Part shown: piece by piece, positions 27,818 to 37,291 of the stretch | Position numbering within the stretch: the stretch's first letter is position 1 | Layout: each line of letters begins with the position of its first letter | Assembly (NCBI RefSeq): GCF_000513935.1 | Contig: NZ_AZUY01000012.1 | Span: forward strand, 62,001 to 126,000 | DNA: 64,000 nucleotides | Direction: 5' to 3' | Source: Mesorhizobium sp. WSM3626 | GTDB lineage: Bacteria > Pseudomonadota > Alphaproteobacteria > Rhizobiales > Rhizobiaceae | Program-made: the position numbers and the translations under genes | Notes under the pieces: generated by a model | What the model saw: the letters and a program-made list of their open reading frames with translations, nothing else | Database searches by the model: none | What the model was told of the DNA's origin: nothing

Positions 27818-28950
27818 ATGCTCCCGTTGTGCTCGCGATCCCGCGAACACGCACCTTCGAAGTCGTGACATCGGCGGTGCGCCTGGCCGAGATCGCGCCG
27901 GCCTGGAGTGCGCTCTGGCAGCGGGCCGGCGGGCTTGTCTTCCAGCATCCGAACTGGATTGCGGCCTGGTGGCGCACCACCCCGCATCAGGAGCGGCGCG
28001 CGCTCAGGATCGGGCTTGCCTGGAACGGTGACCGGCTCGATGGCGTGATAGCGCTCGCGACCTTCAGGCGCTCCGGCATCCGCATGCTCGAATGGGCGGC
28101 GAAGGATCACAGTGACTATGGCGATGCGCTGGTTGCACCCGACAGCGACCCGCGAGCGATCTCCGGCCTTTGGCAGTATGTTTTTGACCAGGGCGGCTTC
28201 GACCTGATCTATCTCAACCGTCTGCTGCCGGATGCCGGTGTTCATGCCCTGTTGGGACCGGCCCATGGCAAGGCGCTTCGGCGCAACCACCGCACTGAAA
28301 TCAGCTATCGTGTTGCGGGTCCCTGGCAACGTGGGGCGGAATGGTTCGAGACGTTGTCCAAGAAGGGCCGGCAGAACTATCGTCGTGGCCGCAAGTCCAT
28401 GGAAGAGAGCGGTGCATTGCGTTTCCGGCTCCTAGATGCGGAGGACCCGCGCGAGCCGGTGCTCGAGCGGGTCGCGACGTTGAAGCGCCTCTGGCTCGCC
28501 CGGCATGGTCGCGCCTCGGATCTATTCGATAAGGGCTCGCCAGTTCTCTCCGCGCTTATTTCGGTGCTTGCCGATCTCGGGCTGTTGCGCATCTTCGTGC
28601 TGGAGCTTGACGACACGATCGTCGCCGTCTCGATCAATTTCGAGCAGCACGGCACGATGATGGCTTTCGTCACCACCTACGATCCCGAATATGAGCGCGG
28701 CTCGCCGGGTATGGTACTGATGATGGACTATATCCAGTGGTCGTTCGACCGCGGCCTTGCCACAATTGATTTTCTCTGCGGCGGCGAGGATTTCAAGCGG
28801 CGCTTCGCCACGCAATCAGTCACGCTGTCATCGATGATGGGCGCGCGCGGCCTGCGTGGTCATCTCGCCGCGCTGGCCGATCATGTGAGCCATGTTTCGA
28901 AATCCTGGAGGACTGGGCGGCAGCCGAAGGCCGAGGCACCTGACGAGTAG
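27814..28950 (+). CDS. CelD/BcsL-like GNAT acyltransferase
   Basis: A 378-residue protein of the CelD/Acetyltransf_6 group: a GNAT fold with the conserved RQNYRRGRKSMEE segment about two-fifths of the way in and a C-terminal acetyl-CoA-binding half (VAVSINFEQHG, PGMVLMMDYIQWSF, DFLCGGEDFKRRF). Members are found near polysaccharide and lipid-modification genes. The ATG at 27814 overlaps the hydroxylase stop by 4 bases and has AAGGA upstream, so the two products are made together. Substrate unknown. Confidence 0.78.
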   Translation: MNAPVVLAIPRTRTFEVVTSAVRLAEIAPAWSALWQRAGGLVFQHPNWIAAWWRTTPHQERRALRIGLAWNGDRLDGVIALATFRRSGIRMLEWAAKDHSDYGDALVAPDSDPRAISGLWQYVFDQGGFDLIYLNRLLPDAGVHALLGPAHGKALRRNHRTEISYRVAGPWQRGAEWFETLSKKGRQNYRRGRKSMEESGALRFRLLDAEDPREPVLERVATLKRLWLARHGRASDLFDKGSPVLSALISVLADLGLLRIFVLELDDTIVAVSINFEQHGTMMAFVTTYDPEYERGSPGMVLMMDYIQWSFDRGLATIDFLCGGEDFKRRFATQSVTLSSMMGARGLRGHLAALADHVSHVSKSWRTGRQPKAEAPDE

Positions 28951-28991
28951 CGACCATAATTGTCGATTGCTTTGGTGGGCTTCGGCGACGC

Positions 28992-29458
28992 TCAAAGCTC
29001 GCGAACAGCTTCCAGCACGGCCTCGGCATGGCCCTTGACCCGGACCTTGCGCCAAATCCTGGCGATCCGCCCGTCACGGCCGATCAGGAACGTCGCCCGC
29101 TCGACGCCCATGTATTTGCGGCCATACATCGATTTCTCGACCCATAGATGGTAGGCCTCGATCACCTTGCGCTCCTCGTCGGCGGCAAGATCGATGGTGA
29201 GATCGTATTTCGACTTGAACTTGTCGTGTTTCTTGGCGCTGTCGGGCGACAGGCCAATGACGACGGCGCCGGCCTTCTCGAATTCCGGCTTCAGCTGTGA
29301 GAAGCTGATCGCCTCTTGCGTGCAGCTTGTCGTATCGTCCTGCGGATAGAAATAGAGCACGACCGGCTTGCCGGCGGATGCGGCCAGGCTGAGCGATCCG
29401 CCGCCGTCCCGCGGCAGATCGAATTGCGGCGCGGGATCGCCTACTCCAGGTCAGCCAT
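28992..29458 (-). pseudogene. bcp: Bcp-type thiol peroxidase with a 1-base deletion near the start
   Basis: From the ATG at 29458 (AAGGG seven bases upstream) the frame reads Met-Ala-Asp-Leu-Glu, then stops (TAG 29443-29441). In the -1-shifted frame, directly from the same spot, a complete Bcp/PrxQ N-terminus follows (VGDPAPQFDLP), continuing to GKPVVLYFYPQDD, the peroxidatic Cys in TTSCTQEA and a normal C-terminus. One extra base after CTGGA would restore a 155-residue protein. The total span of 467 bases is one short of a multiple of three. A true mutation or an assembly error are both possible. The core without its N-terminus is open from a GTG at 29360. Confidence 0.8.
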
Positions 29459-29553
29459 ATCGATGCCCTTGTTTAAGGTTACGCGCGAAGCCACACCGAT
29501 ATAGTGTCGAGCGGGGATTCGTCCACGAGCGAGTTTGTACAACGGAAGATTGC

Positions 29554-32500
29554 GTGGATCAGGACCAACCGCAGCACGAGAAGATCCGGTTCAGGCGGGA
29601 CGAAATCACCGACCTGGGAGCCTTGCCGTCCGCGTGCCGCGTCCCGCCTCTCGGCCAGGCGGCGATCGGCCGCGGCTTTCGCATCCTTTCGCGCGTGTTT
29701 GCCGGCGTGGTCGCATTCATGCTGCTGGCCGCGGTCGCCGTCTATCTCATCGGCCTTTCCGGCATCGGGTCGGACAGGCTGCGCGTCGAGGCGGAGAGCG
29801 CCATAGAGAGGCTGGCGGGCGTCGACGTCGATGTCGCGGTCGGGCCAGCCCGCATCACGCTCGACAGTTCGAGCTTCGTCGCCCTCCAGGTGAGCGATGT
29901 CAGCCTGAAGACATCAGACGGCAAACCGATGGCGGATGCCGGTCGTGTGCGCTTTGGCGTGCGTCTCGTGCCGCTGCTATGGGGTGAGGTGCGGTTGACC
30001 AGCGCCAGGATCTCCGATGCCCGCATCGTCATGGCGGCGATGCCGTCCGGCGGCGACTGGACCGCGTCGCTGCGCAACGAGAACGGCCTCGTCGATCCGG
30101 AAAAACTATCGGACGCGGTGTTCGGCAACATCCATCGCGCGCTCGACGCCGTGCGGGAGGATTCGATGCGCCGCATCGATCTCAGCAATGTCGAGTTCGT
30201 GCTGCCCGACGCCGGATCGATCAAACTGGTCAAGATCGCCGACGCCACCGTCGTTCAGTCGGGGCCGGGCGGCATGGAGTTTACCTCCGAGGCGGATGTC
30301 GACGGCAGGACAGTCACCGTTGCCGCCTCCGCCACCCGCGATATCGCCGCGCATCGGGTGATAAGCCTGGATGCCAGCATCAATCTGGCGGATGCTGGTG
30401 ACACTGCTGCCGGCTCCGGCAAGCTTGGTGCCGTCGCGTTGAAGCTGACAGGATCGGAAGGCTCAGGTGCCACCGCATCACGTTTGATGGCCGCCCTTTC
30501 GTCCACCGGGTCGGTGCTGGATCTTGGCACGCGCGGGCTGCTGCCGGCGGATGCCGATGTCAATGCGACGCTGGTCCACGGCTCCAACAAGATCCAGGTA
30601 GACAGGTTGCTGCTGAAAACCGGCCGGTCTTCATTCGATTTCGGCGGCTCGATCGGGCCAAAACCGGCAACCGGGGTGGCGGGCGAGGAACCCTCCTACC
30701 GTTACGACCTGACCAGCGACGGTTCGACCTTGGCGCCATCGGAATCGCCTGAGCCCGCGTTGATCTTCCTGGCGCGGATCGCCGGCGTCTACCAGCCGCA
30801 AAGCCGTAAACTGGTGGCCGAGCAGATCGCGGTTCGGTCCGCCGGTTCCGGCGAGGTGCTTGGCACCGCGGCGATGCAATTCGTCGACGGCAAGGCTCCC
30901 GGGATCAATCTGGCGCTCAACATCCATGACATGCCGGTCTCGCATGTCAAACAGCTGTGGCCGTGGTTTTCGGCGCGCAATGCGCGGCTCTGGTGTCTGG
31001 ACAACCTGTTCGGCGGCCGTGTGGTCGACGCCAATCTCCAGTTCCAGGTAGTGCCGGACCGCCTCGGTAATGGCGTGCCGCTTTCAGCCGACGAGGTCTT
31101 TGGCCGCTTCCAGATCGAGGGGGCGCGTTTCGACACGGCCGGCCGCATTCCGCCGATACGCGATGCGGTGGGCGTCGTCGGATTCCACGGCAACGACGTC
31201 GACATTTCGTTGTCGTCGGGCACCGTCTTCATGCCCAGTGGCCGCGTGGTGGCGGCCAGCAACGGGACATTGGCCGTCAAGGCAGCCAACCGCCCGCCGG
31301 TCATCGGCGCTCTCGATATCGACGTTGCCGGCGATGCGTCTGCCGTCGCCGAACTTGCATCCTACGAACCGATCAATGCCATGCGCCATGTCGGCATTCT
31401 GCCGGAGGACCTTTCCGGCGGCGTCACCGGCCACGTCAAGGCGGACATTCCGCTGCAGTCGGGCGTCGACACCGCGAAGCTCGATTGGCTGGTGTCGCTC
31501 GACTACACCGGCCTGTCTTTGGCCAAGCCGTTCGAGGGACAGGCCGTTACCGATGCCGATGGCTCGATCACCGTCGACCCGCAAAAGGCTGTCATTTCGG
31601 CCAAGGCATCGCTAAACGGCATTCCGGCCGAACTCGATCTCGTCGAGCCGCTGGCGGATGACGGGCCGGCGCGTAGCCGCAAGGTAGCCCTGGTACTCGA
31701 CGACAAGATCCGCGCCGCCGCCATGCCCGGCCTGACGCCGCTGCTTGCCGGAACGGTGAAGGTCGCGATCGACAAGAGCGGCAGCGGCAACCAGAATGTG
31801 TCGGCCGACCTCACCAATGCCAGGTTGGACATTCCCTGGGCCGGCTGGAGCAAGGGGGCGGGGGTTCCTGCCAGCGCCACATTTGTCATGACCAAGTCCG
31901 GCGACACCACGACGCTGTCCGACTTCGAGCTCGACGGCAAGACGTTCTCCATCGACGGCAGCATCGTGCTGGTCAACGGCGCCTTGTCTTCGGCCAAGTT
32001 TGGCAAGGTCACCTTGAACAGGGGCGATGACGTGGCGGTTTCGGTGAAGCGATCGGGCAAGGGCTATGCGGTCGACATCACTGGCAACGCGCTCGACGCT
32101 CGTTCGCTCATCAAGCAGTTCACGTCCGATGTGGACACCGCAACCAAGACGACGGGAACAGACAACATTTCCGTCAGCGCCGATGTCGATCAGCTGACCG
32201 GCTTCCACGATGAGCAACTGTCCAACCTGAAGCTCGACTACAGTGCGGCTGGTTCAAGGGTCAACGGACTGAAGGTCAGCGCGACGGCGAGTTCCGGCGC
32301 AGCCATCGCCATCAGCAACACCACCGGCGGCGGCAGGCGCTCGCTCAACGTGCAGTCGGCGGACGCCGGCGCGATCCTGCGGTTCCTCAACATCTATGAG
32401 CACATGGAAGGCGGGTCGATCGCGCTGGCGCTGACGGGGGCCAGCGACGGACCGATGAAGGGCAAGGTCGACACCAGCAATTTCTTCGTCGTCAACGAAC

Positions 32501-32934
32501 CCAAGCTCGCCTCCATCGTCTCGACCACGCCGGCCGGCGACAGCCGCAGCCTCAACCAGGCGGTGAAGGGCAAGCTCGACACGTCGCGGGTGAAATTCGA
32601 ACGTGGTTACGCCGAGATCGACAAGGGCAGCGGCTATCTGAAGCTGACCAATGGCGTGCTGCGTGGCCCGCGCATCGGCACGACGTTCCAGGGCATCCTC
32701 TACGACCAGAACAACAATATGGACATGACCGGCACCTTCATGCCGGCCTACGGCCTCAACCGCATTTTCGGCGAACTGCCCATCGTCGGCGCGCTTCTGG
32801 GCAATGGCCGCGACCGCGGCCTGATCGGCGTCACCTTCCGGCTCAGGGGCAATGCCAACAAGCCGGTGCTCGACGTCAACCCGCTGTCGGTGATCGCGCC
32901 GGGGATATTTAGGTCGATCTTCGAATACCGGTGA
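29554..32934 (+). CDS. Large AsmA/YhdP-like envelope protein
   Basis: A 1126-residue protein with one N-terminal transmembrane helix (about 46-68) and a long beta-rich periplasmic body, ending in an AsmA-like C-terminal region (GTFMPAYGLNRIFGELPIVG then a GLIGVTFRLRG segment). Proteins of this group are thought to form bridges that carry phospholipid between the inner and outer membranes. The GTG at 29554 is chosen because GGAAG lies 6 bases upstream; the frame is open further but runs over the bcp promoter and coding region. It diverges from bcp and ends 7 bases before the convergent tyrS. Confidence 0.82.
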   Translation: MDQDQPQHEKIRFRRDEITDLGALPSACRVPPLGQAAIGRGFRILSRVFAGVVAFMLLAAVAVYLIGLSGIGSDRLRVEAESAIERLAGVDVDVAVGPARITLDSSSFVALQVSDVSLKTSDGKPMADAGRVRFGVRLVPLLWGEVRLTSARISDARIVMAAMPSGGDWTASLRNENGLVDPEKLSDAVFGNIHRALDAVREDSMRRIDLSNVEFVLPDAGSIKLVKIADATVVQSGPGGMEFTSEADVDGRTVTVAASATRDIAAHRVISLDASINLADAGDTAAGSGKLGAVALKLTGSEGSGATASRLMAALSSTGSVLDLGTRGLLPADADVNATLVHGSNKIQVDRLLLKTGRSSFDFGGSIGPKPATGVAGEEPSYRYDLTSDGSTLAPSESPEPALIFLARIAGVYQPQSRKLVAEQIAVRSAGSGEVLGTAAMQFVDGKAPGINLALNIHDMPVSHVKQLWPWFSARNARLWCLDNLFGGRVVDANLQFQVVPDRLGNGVPLSADEVFGRFQIEGARFDTAGRIPPIRDAVGVVGFHGNDVDISLSSGTVFMPSGRVVAASNGTLAVKAANRPPVIGALDIDVAGDASAVAELASYEPINAMRHVGILPEDLSGGVTGHVKADIPLQSGVDTAKLDWLVSLDYTGLSLAKPFEGQAVTDADGSITVDPQKAVISAKASLNGIPAELDLVEPLADDGPARSRKVALVLDDKIRAAAMPGLTPLLAGTVKVAIDKSGSGNQNVSADLTNARLDIPWAGWSKGAGVPASATFVMTKSGDTTTLSDFELDGKTFSIDGSIVLVNGALSSAKFGKVTLNRGDDVAVSVKRSGKGYAVDITGNALDARSLIKQFTSDVDTATKTTGTDNISVSADVDQLTGFHDEQLSNLKLDYSAAGSRVNGLKVSATASSGAAIAISNTTGGGRRSLNVQSADAGAILRFLNIYEHMEGGSIALALTGASDGPMKGKVDTSNFFVVNEPKLASIVSTTPAGDSRSLNQAVKGKLDTSRVKFERGYAEIDKGSGYLKLTNGVLRGPRIGTTFQGILYDQNNNMDMTGTFMPAYGLNRIFGELPIVGALLGNGRDRGLIGVTFRLRGNANKPVLDVNPLSVIAPGIFRSIFEYR

Positions 32935-32941
32935 GGGGTAC

Positions 32942-34195
32942 TCAGGCCGGTCTCACCAGGATGTGTTTTTTCTTGCCCAATGAAAGCTTTACGACGTTTT
33001 CCGGACTCAAATCCTGAAGCGTGACCAGTCGACGGTCGTCGCTTACCGGCTGGTCGTTCAGGCGCACGGCGCCACCCTGGATGTGCCGCCGTGCCTCGCC
33101 GTTGGATGAAGCCAACCCCGCGCTGACCAACAGCGACAGGATGCCGACGCCGGCTTCGAGCGCGGCCTTGTCCGTCTCGACGGTCGGCAACGTGTCGGCG
33201 AGCGCGCCTTCCTCGAAGGTCTTGCGCGCCGTCTCGCTGGCCTGTTCGGCGGCCGCGCGGCCATGCAGATGAGCGGTGATCTCGGTAGCGAGGATCTTCT
33301 TTGCCTCGTTGATCTCGGAACCGCCCAGCCGCTCGAGCCGTGCGACCTCTTCCAAAGGCAGCGTGGTGTAGAGTTTCAGGAACCGGGCAACGTCGGCATC
33401 CTCGGTGTTGCGCCAGTACTGCCAGAATTCGTAGGGGCTCAGCATCTCCGGATCGAGCCAGACCGCGCCCGAGGCCGACTTGCCCATCTTGGCGCCGGAC
33501 GAGGTGGTGAGCAGCGGCGTGGTCAGTGCGTAGAGTTGCGCATCCTCCATGCGGCGGCCGAGATCGATGCCGTTGATGATGTTGCCCCATTGGTCGGAGC
33601 CGCCCATCTGCAGGCGGCAGCCGAGGCGCTTGTAGAGTTCGACGAAATCATAGGCCTGCAGGATCATGTAGTTGAATTCGAGGAACGACAGCGATTGCTC
33701 GCGATCGAGCCGCAACTTGACGGAATCAAACGCAAGCATGCGGTTGACGGAAAAGTGCCGCCCGACATCGCGCAGGAAATTGACGTAGTTGATCTCCATC
33801 AGCCAGTCGGCATTGTTGATCATGACCGCGTCGTTCGGACCGCCGCCGAATTTGAGGTAGGGCATGAAGTTGCGGCGGATACCGGCGAGATTGGCGTCGA
33901 TATCCGCAGGCGTCAAAAGCTTGCGCGCCTCGTCCTTGAAGGAGGGGTCGCCGATCATCGACGTGCCGCCGCCCATCAGCGCGATCGGCCGGTGGCCGGT
34001 CTGCTGCAGCCAATGCAGCATCATGATCTGGATCAGCGAGCCGGCATGCAGGCTCTTGGCCGTGGCGTCGAAGCCGATATAGGCCGTCACCGTTTCCTTG
34101 GCGAAAATAGTGTCGAGACCGGCACCATCCGAGGTCTGGTGGATGAAACCGCGCTCGCTCATCGTGCGCAGGAAATCGGATTTGAAGGCAGGCAT
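32942..34195 (-). CDS. tyrS: Tyrosyl-tRNA synthetase
   Basis: Class I synthetase charging tRNA-Tyr. The 417-residue protein has the HIGH-like motif HAGS at 50-53, a tyrosine pocket segment [12 protein letters not shown] (195-206), the KMSKS variant KMGKS at 236-240 and a C-terminal S4 RNA-binding domain ([15 protein letters not shown]). The start at ATG 34195 has GGGAAAGA upstream. An upstream in-frame start at 34264 gives an unlikely leader. It converges with the AsmA-like gene. Confidence 0.96.
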   Translation of the reverse strand: MPAFKSDFLRTMSERGFIHQTSDGAGLDTIFAKETVTAYIGFDATAKSLHAGSLIQIMMLHWLQQTGHRPIALMGGGTSMIGDPSFKDEARKLLTPADIDANLAGIRRNFMPYLKFGGGPNDAVMINNADWLMEINYVNFLRDVGRHFSVNRMLAFDSVKLRLDREQSLSFLEFNYMILQAYDFVELYKRLGCRLQMGGSDQWGNIINGIDLGRRMEDAQLYALTTPLLTTSSGAKMGKSASGAVWLDPEMLSPYEFWQYWRNTEDADVARFLKLYTTLPLEEVARLERLGGSEINEAKKILATEITAHLHGRAAAEQASETARKTFEEGALADTLPTVETDKAALEAGVGILSLLVSAGLASSNGEARRHIQGGAVRLNDQPVSDDRRLVTLQDLSPENVVKLSLGKKKHILVRPA

Positions 34196-34266
34196 GTTTT
34201 CTTTCCCGAAGCGTACGCCACGGTCCGTGGCGGGCATATGTGAACGCGCGCGTTTAGCACCCAAGC

Positions 34267-34354
34267 GCGATCAGCAAAAGTGGATTCCGGTTTTGCGCCG
34301 GATCGCGCGCCAAGCAAGAGTTGGCGATCAGCAAAAGTGGATTCCGGTTTTGCG
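34267..34354. repeat. Two direct copies of a 31-base palindromic repeat
   Basis: Identical 31-base copies at 34267-34297 and 34324-34354 (57-base period), with core GCAAAAGTGG and CCGGTTTTGC forming a dyad. The core matches the single element at 484-530. They lie in the 34196-34518 gap between the divergent tyrS and GT2 genes, probably near the tyrS promoter. No gene is supported in this gap; an open frame here only translates the repeat. Confidence 0.8.
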
Positions 34355-34518
34355 GCCGCGCGGATGGTGCCAGCGGCGGTCCGGCCGCAATGCTTGCTTC
34401 ATTGTTTCGGCTGGCGTAATGAGGCGCCGCGCCACAAGGTTCTAACAGTCCACGACCTCAAGCGGCACCGCACGGCATCCATAAAATGCCATATCCGACG
34501 ACAGAGCCCCGACGCGAC

Positions 34519-35253
34519 ATGCCGGACGCATTGATATCCATTGTCATTCCTTGCAGGAACGAGGCGGCAAACCTGCCACTGCTGATCGACGAGATCGAGG
34601 CGGCGATGGCCGGCCGCGACTTCGAACTGATCATCGTCAATGACGGCTCGACCGACGAGACGGCTGCCGTGCTCGCCGAACAGGCGGCGCGACGCCCGTT
34701 TCCGCTACGCGAATTGCGGCATCGGAAGTCCGCCGGCCAGAGCCTTTCGGTGCGTTCGGGCGCCTGGGCGGCGCGCGGCGGCATCGTCGCGACCATCGAC
34801 GGCGACGGCCAGAACGATCCGCAGTACATTCCGGTGCTGGTCGATGCGCTGCGCCAAGCCGGGCCCGATTTCGGCGCCGCGCAAGGGCAGCGCCTCAAGC
34901 GCCGCGACAGCAAGGTCAAACAATTGGCGTCGCGTTTCGCCAACTGGCTGCGAAACGCCATCCTGCATGACGAGACGCGCGACACCGGCTGTGGCCTGAA
35001 GGCGGTTCATACCGATATCCTGCGCAAACTGCCGTTCTTCGACGGCACCCATCGCTTCGTTCCGGCCCTGGTCATCCAGGAGGGGTATCGCGTCGTGCAT
35101 TGCGATGTCGTCGACCGCTCGCGCCGGCACGGCAAATCGAATTACGGCATTTTCGATCGCGGCCTGCAGGGTGTGCTCGATCTCTGCGGTGTCTGGTGGT
35201 TGCGCCGCAGGCGCCGCAGAATGCCAAAAATAGAGGAAATCAAGCGTGTTTAA
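34519..35253 (+). CDS. Family 2 glycosyltransferase, polyprenyl-phosphate sugar synthase type
   Basis: A 244-residue cytoplasmic GT2 enzyme resembling dolichol/undecaprenyl-phosphate glycosyltransferases. It has SIVIPCRNEAANL at the start, VNDGSTDET, the metal-binding IDGDGQNDP and an RDTGCGLKA segment. It lacks the C-terminal membrane pair of the ArnC type. The start at ATG 34519 matches related proteins; 34486 is an alternative, and neither has a strong ribosome site. It overlaps the LABN gene by 8 bases. The cassette with an ArnT-like transferase is laid out like the system that supplies lipid-linked galacturonate (RgtE) in Rhizobium. Confidence 0.82.
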   Translation: MPDALISIVIPCRNEAANLPLLIDEIEAAMAGRDFELIIVNDGSTDETAAVLAEQAARRPFPLRELRHRKSAGQSLSVRSGAWAARGGIVATIDGDGQNDPQYIPVLVDALRQAGPDFGAAQGQRLKRRDSKVKQLASRFANWLRNAILHDETRDTGCGLKAVHTDILRKLPFFDGTHRFVPALVIQEGYRVVHCDVVDRSRRHGKSNYGIFDRGLQGVLDLCGVWWLRRRRRRMPKIEEIKRV

Positions 35254-35578
35254 TGTGCTTCAGGAACTGGGAACCTGGCTTCATCAGGTTTTCATCAAGC
35301 AGTTCGATGCGTGGATCCTGCTCGGCTTCGTCGCCCAGTTCTTCTTCACCATGCGCTTCGTCGTGCAGTGGCTGGCCTCGGAAAAGGCCAAGCGCAGCGT
35401 CGTGCCGGTGGCCTTCTGGTTCTTCTCCCTGTTCGGCGGCGGCCTGCTTCTGATTTATGCCATTCAGCGCCAGGATCCGGTGTTCATCGCCGGGCAGGCC
35501 ATGGGCATGTTCATCTACATCAGAAATCTCTGGCTGATCGCCAATGAGCGCAAGGCGGCGATGACCAAGGTCGATTGA
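35246..35578 (+). CDS. LABN-domain membrane protein (lipid A biosynthesis N-terminal domain)
   Basis: A 110-residue integral membrane protein with three hydrophobic helices and the family phrases FFTMRFVVQWLASEK, VVPVAFWFFSLFGG and IYIRNLWLI. The domain occurs fused to or next to lipid A and polyprenyl-sugar enzymes and may act as a flippase or an assembly partner. The GTG at 35246 overlaps the GT2 stop and has AGAGGAAAT upstream, so translation is coupled. Confidence 0.85.
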   Translation: MFNVLQELGTWLHQVFIKQFDAWILLGFVAQFFFTMRFVVQWLASEKAKRSVVPVAFWFFSLFGGGLLLIYAIQRQDPVFIAGQAMGMFIYIRNLWLIANERKAAMTKVD

Positions 35579-35616
35579 GCAACCGCCCAAAAAGAAATGA
35601 TCGGAGAGACTCAGAA

Positions 35617-37266
35617 ATGGCGTTGAACAGGAACTACATCTTCCTCTTCCTGTTCAGCCTGGTGATGACGGCTTCAGGCTTGGCATCCATGCCGCCAGTC
35701 GACCGTGACGAGCCCCGCTTCGTCCAGGCCTCCAAGCAGATGGTCGAGAGCGGCGACTATGTCGACATCCGCTTCCAGGAGACCTCGCGCTACCAGAAGC
35801 CGATCGGCATCTACTGGCTGCAATCGGCGGCCGTGGCGCTGAGCGGGCAGGGGGCCGAGGCACCGATCTGGGTCTATCGCACCGTTTCGGCACTTGGCAT
35901 TGCCCTTGCCGTGCTGGCGATTGCCTGGACAGGGACCAATCTTTTCGGTGCCAATGCCGGTCTCGTGGCCGGCCTGGTGATGGCCGCGATCTTCGCCACG
36001 GCTTTCGAGGGCCGCGACGCCAAGACCGATGCGATGCTGCTGGCCTGCTGCGTTGCGGCGCAAGGCGCGCTGGCGCAGATTTATCTCGCATCGCGCCGCA
36101 ATGAAGCGGTCGCCGGCCATCTCTGGTGGATCTTCTGGATCGCGCAAGGCGCCGCGATCCTGATCAAGGGACCGATCGCGCCGCTGCTGTCGGCGCTGAC
36201 CATCGCCGTGCTGTTTGCCTTCGAGCGCGAAGGGCGTTGGCTGTCGAAGCTCAGGGTTGGGCGCGGCCTGCTACTCGTCTTGGTGATTGCTCTGCCCTGG
36301 CTCGCCGCGATCACCTGGAAGAGCCACGGTGCTTTCCTGCAGCAGGCGGTCGGCAAGGACATGCTCGGCAAGGTCGCGTCGGGCGCGGAATCGCACGGCC
36401 TGCCGCCCGGCTTCTACATGCTGACCTATTCGCTGTTCATGTGGCCGTTCGGCCTGATCGCGGTAGGCGCTGGCCTGCAGGCCCTCAACCGCATGCGCGA
36501 CGATGTCAGGCTTCGCTTCTGCCTCGCCTGGTACATTCCGTTCTGGCTCGTTTTCGAACTCATTCCCACCAAGCTGCCGCATTATGTCCTGCCCGCCTAT
36601 CCCGGCATGGCGCTGCTGATCGGCTGGCTGCTGACATTGCAGCCGCAGGACGCCAATGCGCCGCTCAGTCGCTGGCAGCAATGGTTGTGGTGGTCGACCG
36701 CATTCGGTCTTGTCGTGGTCAGTCTGGGCCTGGCGGCGGTCTGCATCGGAGCGCCGATCTACCTTACCCACACTTTTTCCTGGTGGAGCATTCCGGCGGC
36801 CGCGGCCGCACTCGGCGCGGGCTATTTCGCGTTTTCGCGGCAGTTGCAGGTGCCGCTGCCCCGCATCGGCGCCACCGCCGCCTGTGCGGGCATCGCCTAC
36901 GCCTTGCTGTTCGGCGTCATCGCCCCGTCCCTGAAGCCGATCTGGCTGAGCCCGGCAATCAGGGACGCGGTGCGCGCCAACAAACCTTGCGACACGACCG
37001 TGCTGGCCTCGGCGCGTTATCAGGAGCCGAGCCTGGTGTTCCTGGTCGGCACGAAAACGGTGCTGACCGATGTCGGGGGCGTGGCGGAACATCTGCTCGG
37101 CGATCCCGCTTGCTCCTTGGGCCTGGTGCCGATCGGCGACGAGCAGAAATTGAATGGCATGCTGTCGGTGCAAGGCAAGTCGGCGAACCGCCTCGCCGAA
37201 GTCGACGGCCTCAACTATTCGTCGGGAGACAAACTGTCGCTCGGTCTCTACCGTATAGCGCAATGA
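35617..37266 (+). CDS. ArnT-like lipid glycosyltransferase (GT83/PMT superfamily)
   Basis: A polytopic inner-membrane enzyme of 549 residues that transfers a sugar from a polyprenyl phosphate donor to a periplasmic acceptor, probably lipid A or LPS core. The first periplasmic loop carries the catalytic acidic pair in PVDRDEPRFVQASKQM, followed by GDYVDIRFQETSRYQKPIGIYWL, which is diagnostic of ArnT and RgtA-D-type enzymes. GGAGAGA precedes the ATG at 35617. It lies 38 bases after the LABN gene. Confidence 0.87.
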   Translation: MALNRNYIFLFLFSLVMTASGLASMPPVDRDEPRFVQASKQMVESGDYVDIRFQETSRYQKPIGIYWLQSAAVALSGQGAEAPIWVYRTVSALGIALAVLAIAWTGTNLFGANAGLVAGLVMAAIFATAFEGRDAKTDAMLLACCVAAQGALAQIYLASRRNEAVAGHLWWIFWIAQGAAILIKGPIAPLLSALTIAVLFAFEREGRWLSKLRVGRGLLLVLVIALPWLAAITWKSHGAFLQQAVGKDMLGKVASGAESHGLPPGFYMLTYSLFMWPFGLIAVGAGLQALNRMRDDVRLRFCLAWYIPFWLVFELIPTKLPHYVLPAYPGMALLIGWLLTLQPQDANAPLSRWQQWLWWSTAFGLVVVSLGLAAVCIGAPIYLTHTFSWWSIPAAAAALGAGYFAFSRQLQVPLPRIGATAACAGIAYALLFGVIAPSLKPIWLSPAIRDAVRANKPCDTTVLASARYQEPSLVFLVGTKTVLTDVGGVAEHLLGDPACSLGLVPIGDEQKLNGMLSVQGKSANRLAEVDGLNYSSGDKLSLGLYRIAQ

Positions 37267-37291
37267 CTTCGATGATGGGGTCGAGTTCCCA

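Noticed and set aside
34098-34445. Small open frame containing a repeated QQKWIPVLR peptide
   Set aside because: The peptide repeat is only a translation of the two palindromic DNA repeats at 34267-34354, and the frame overlaps the tyrS start.
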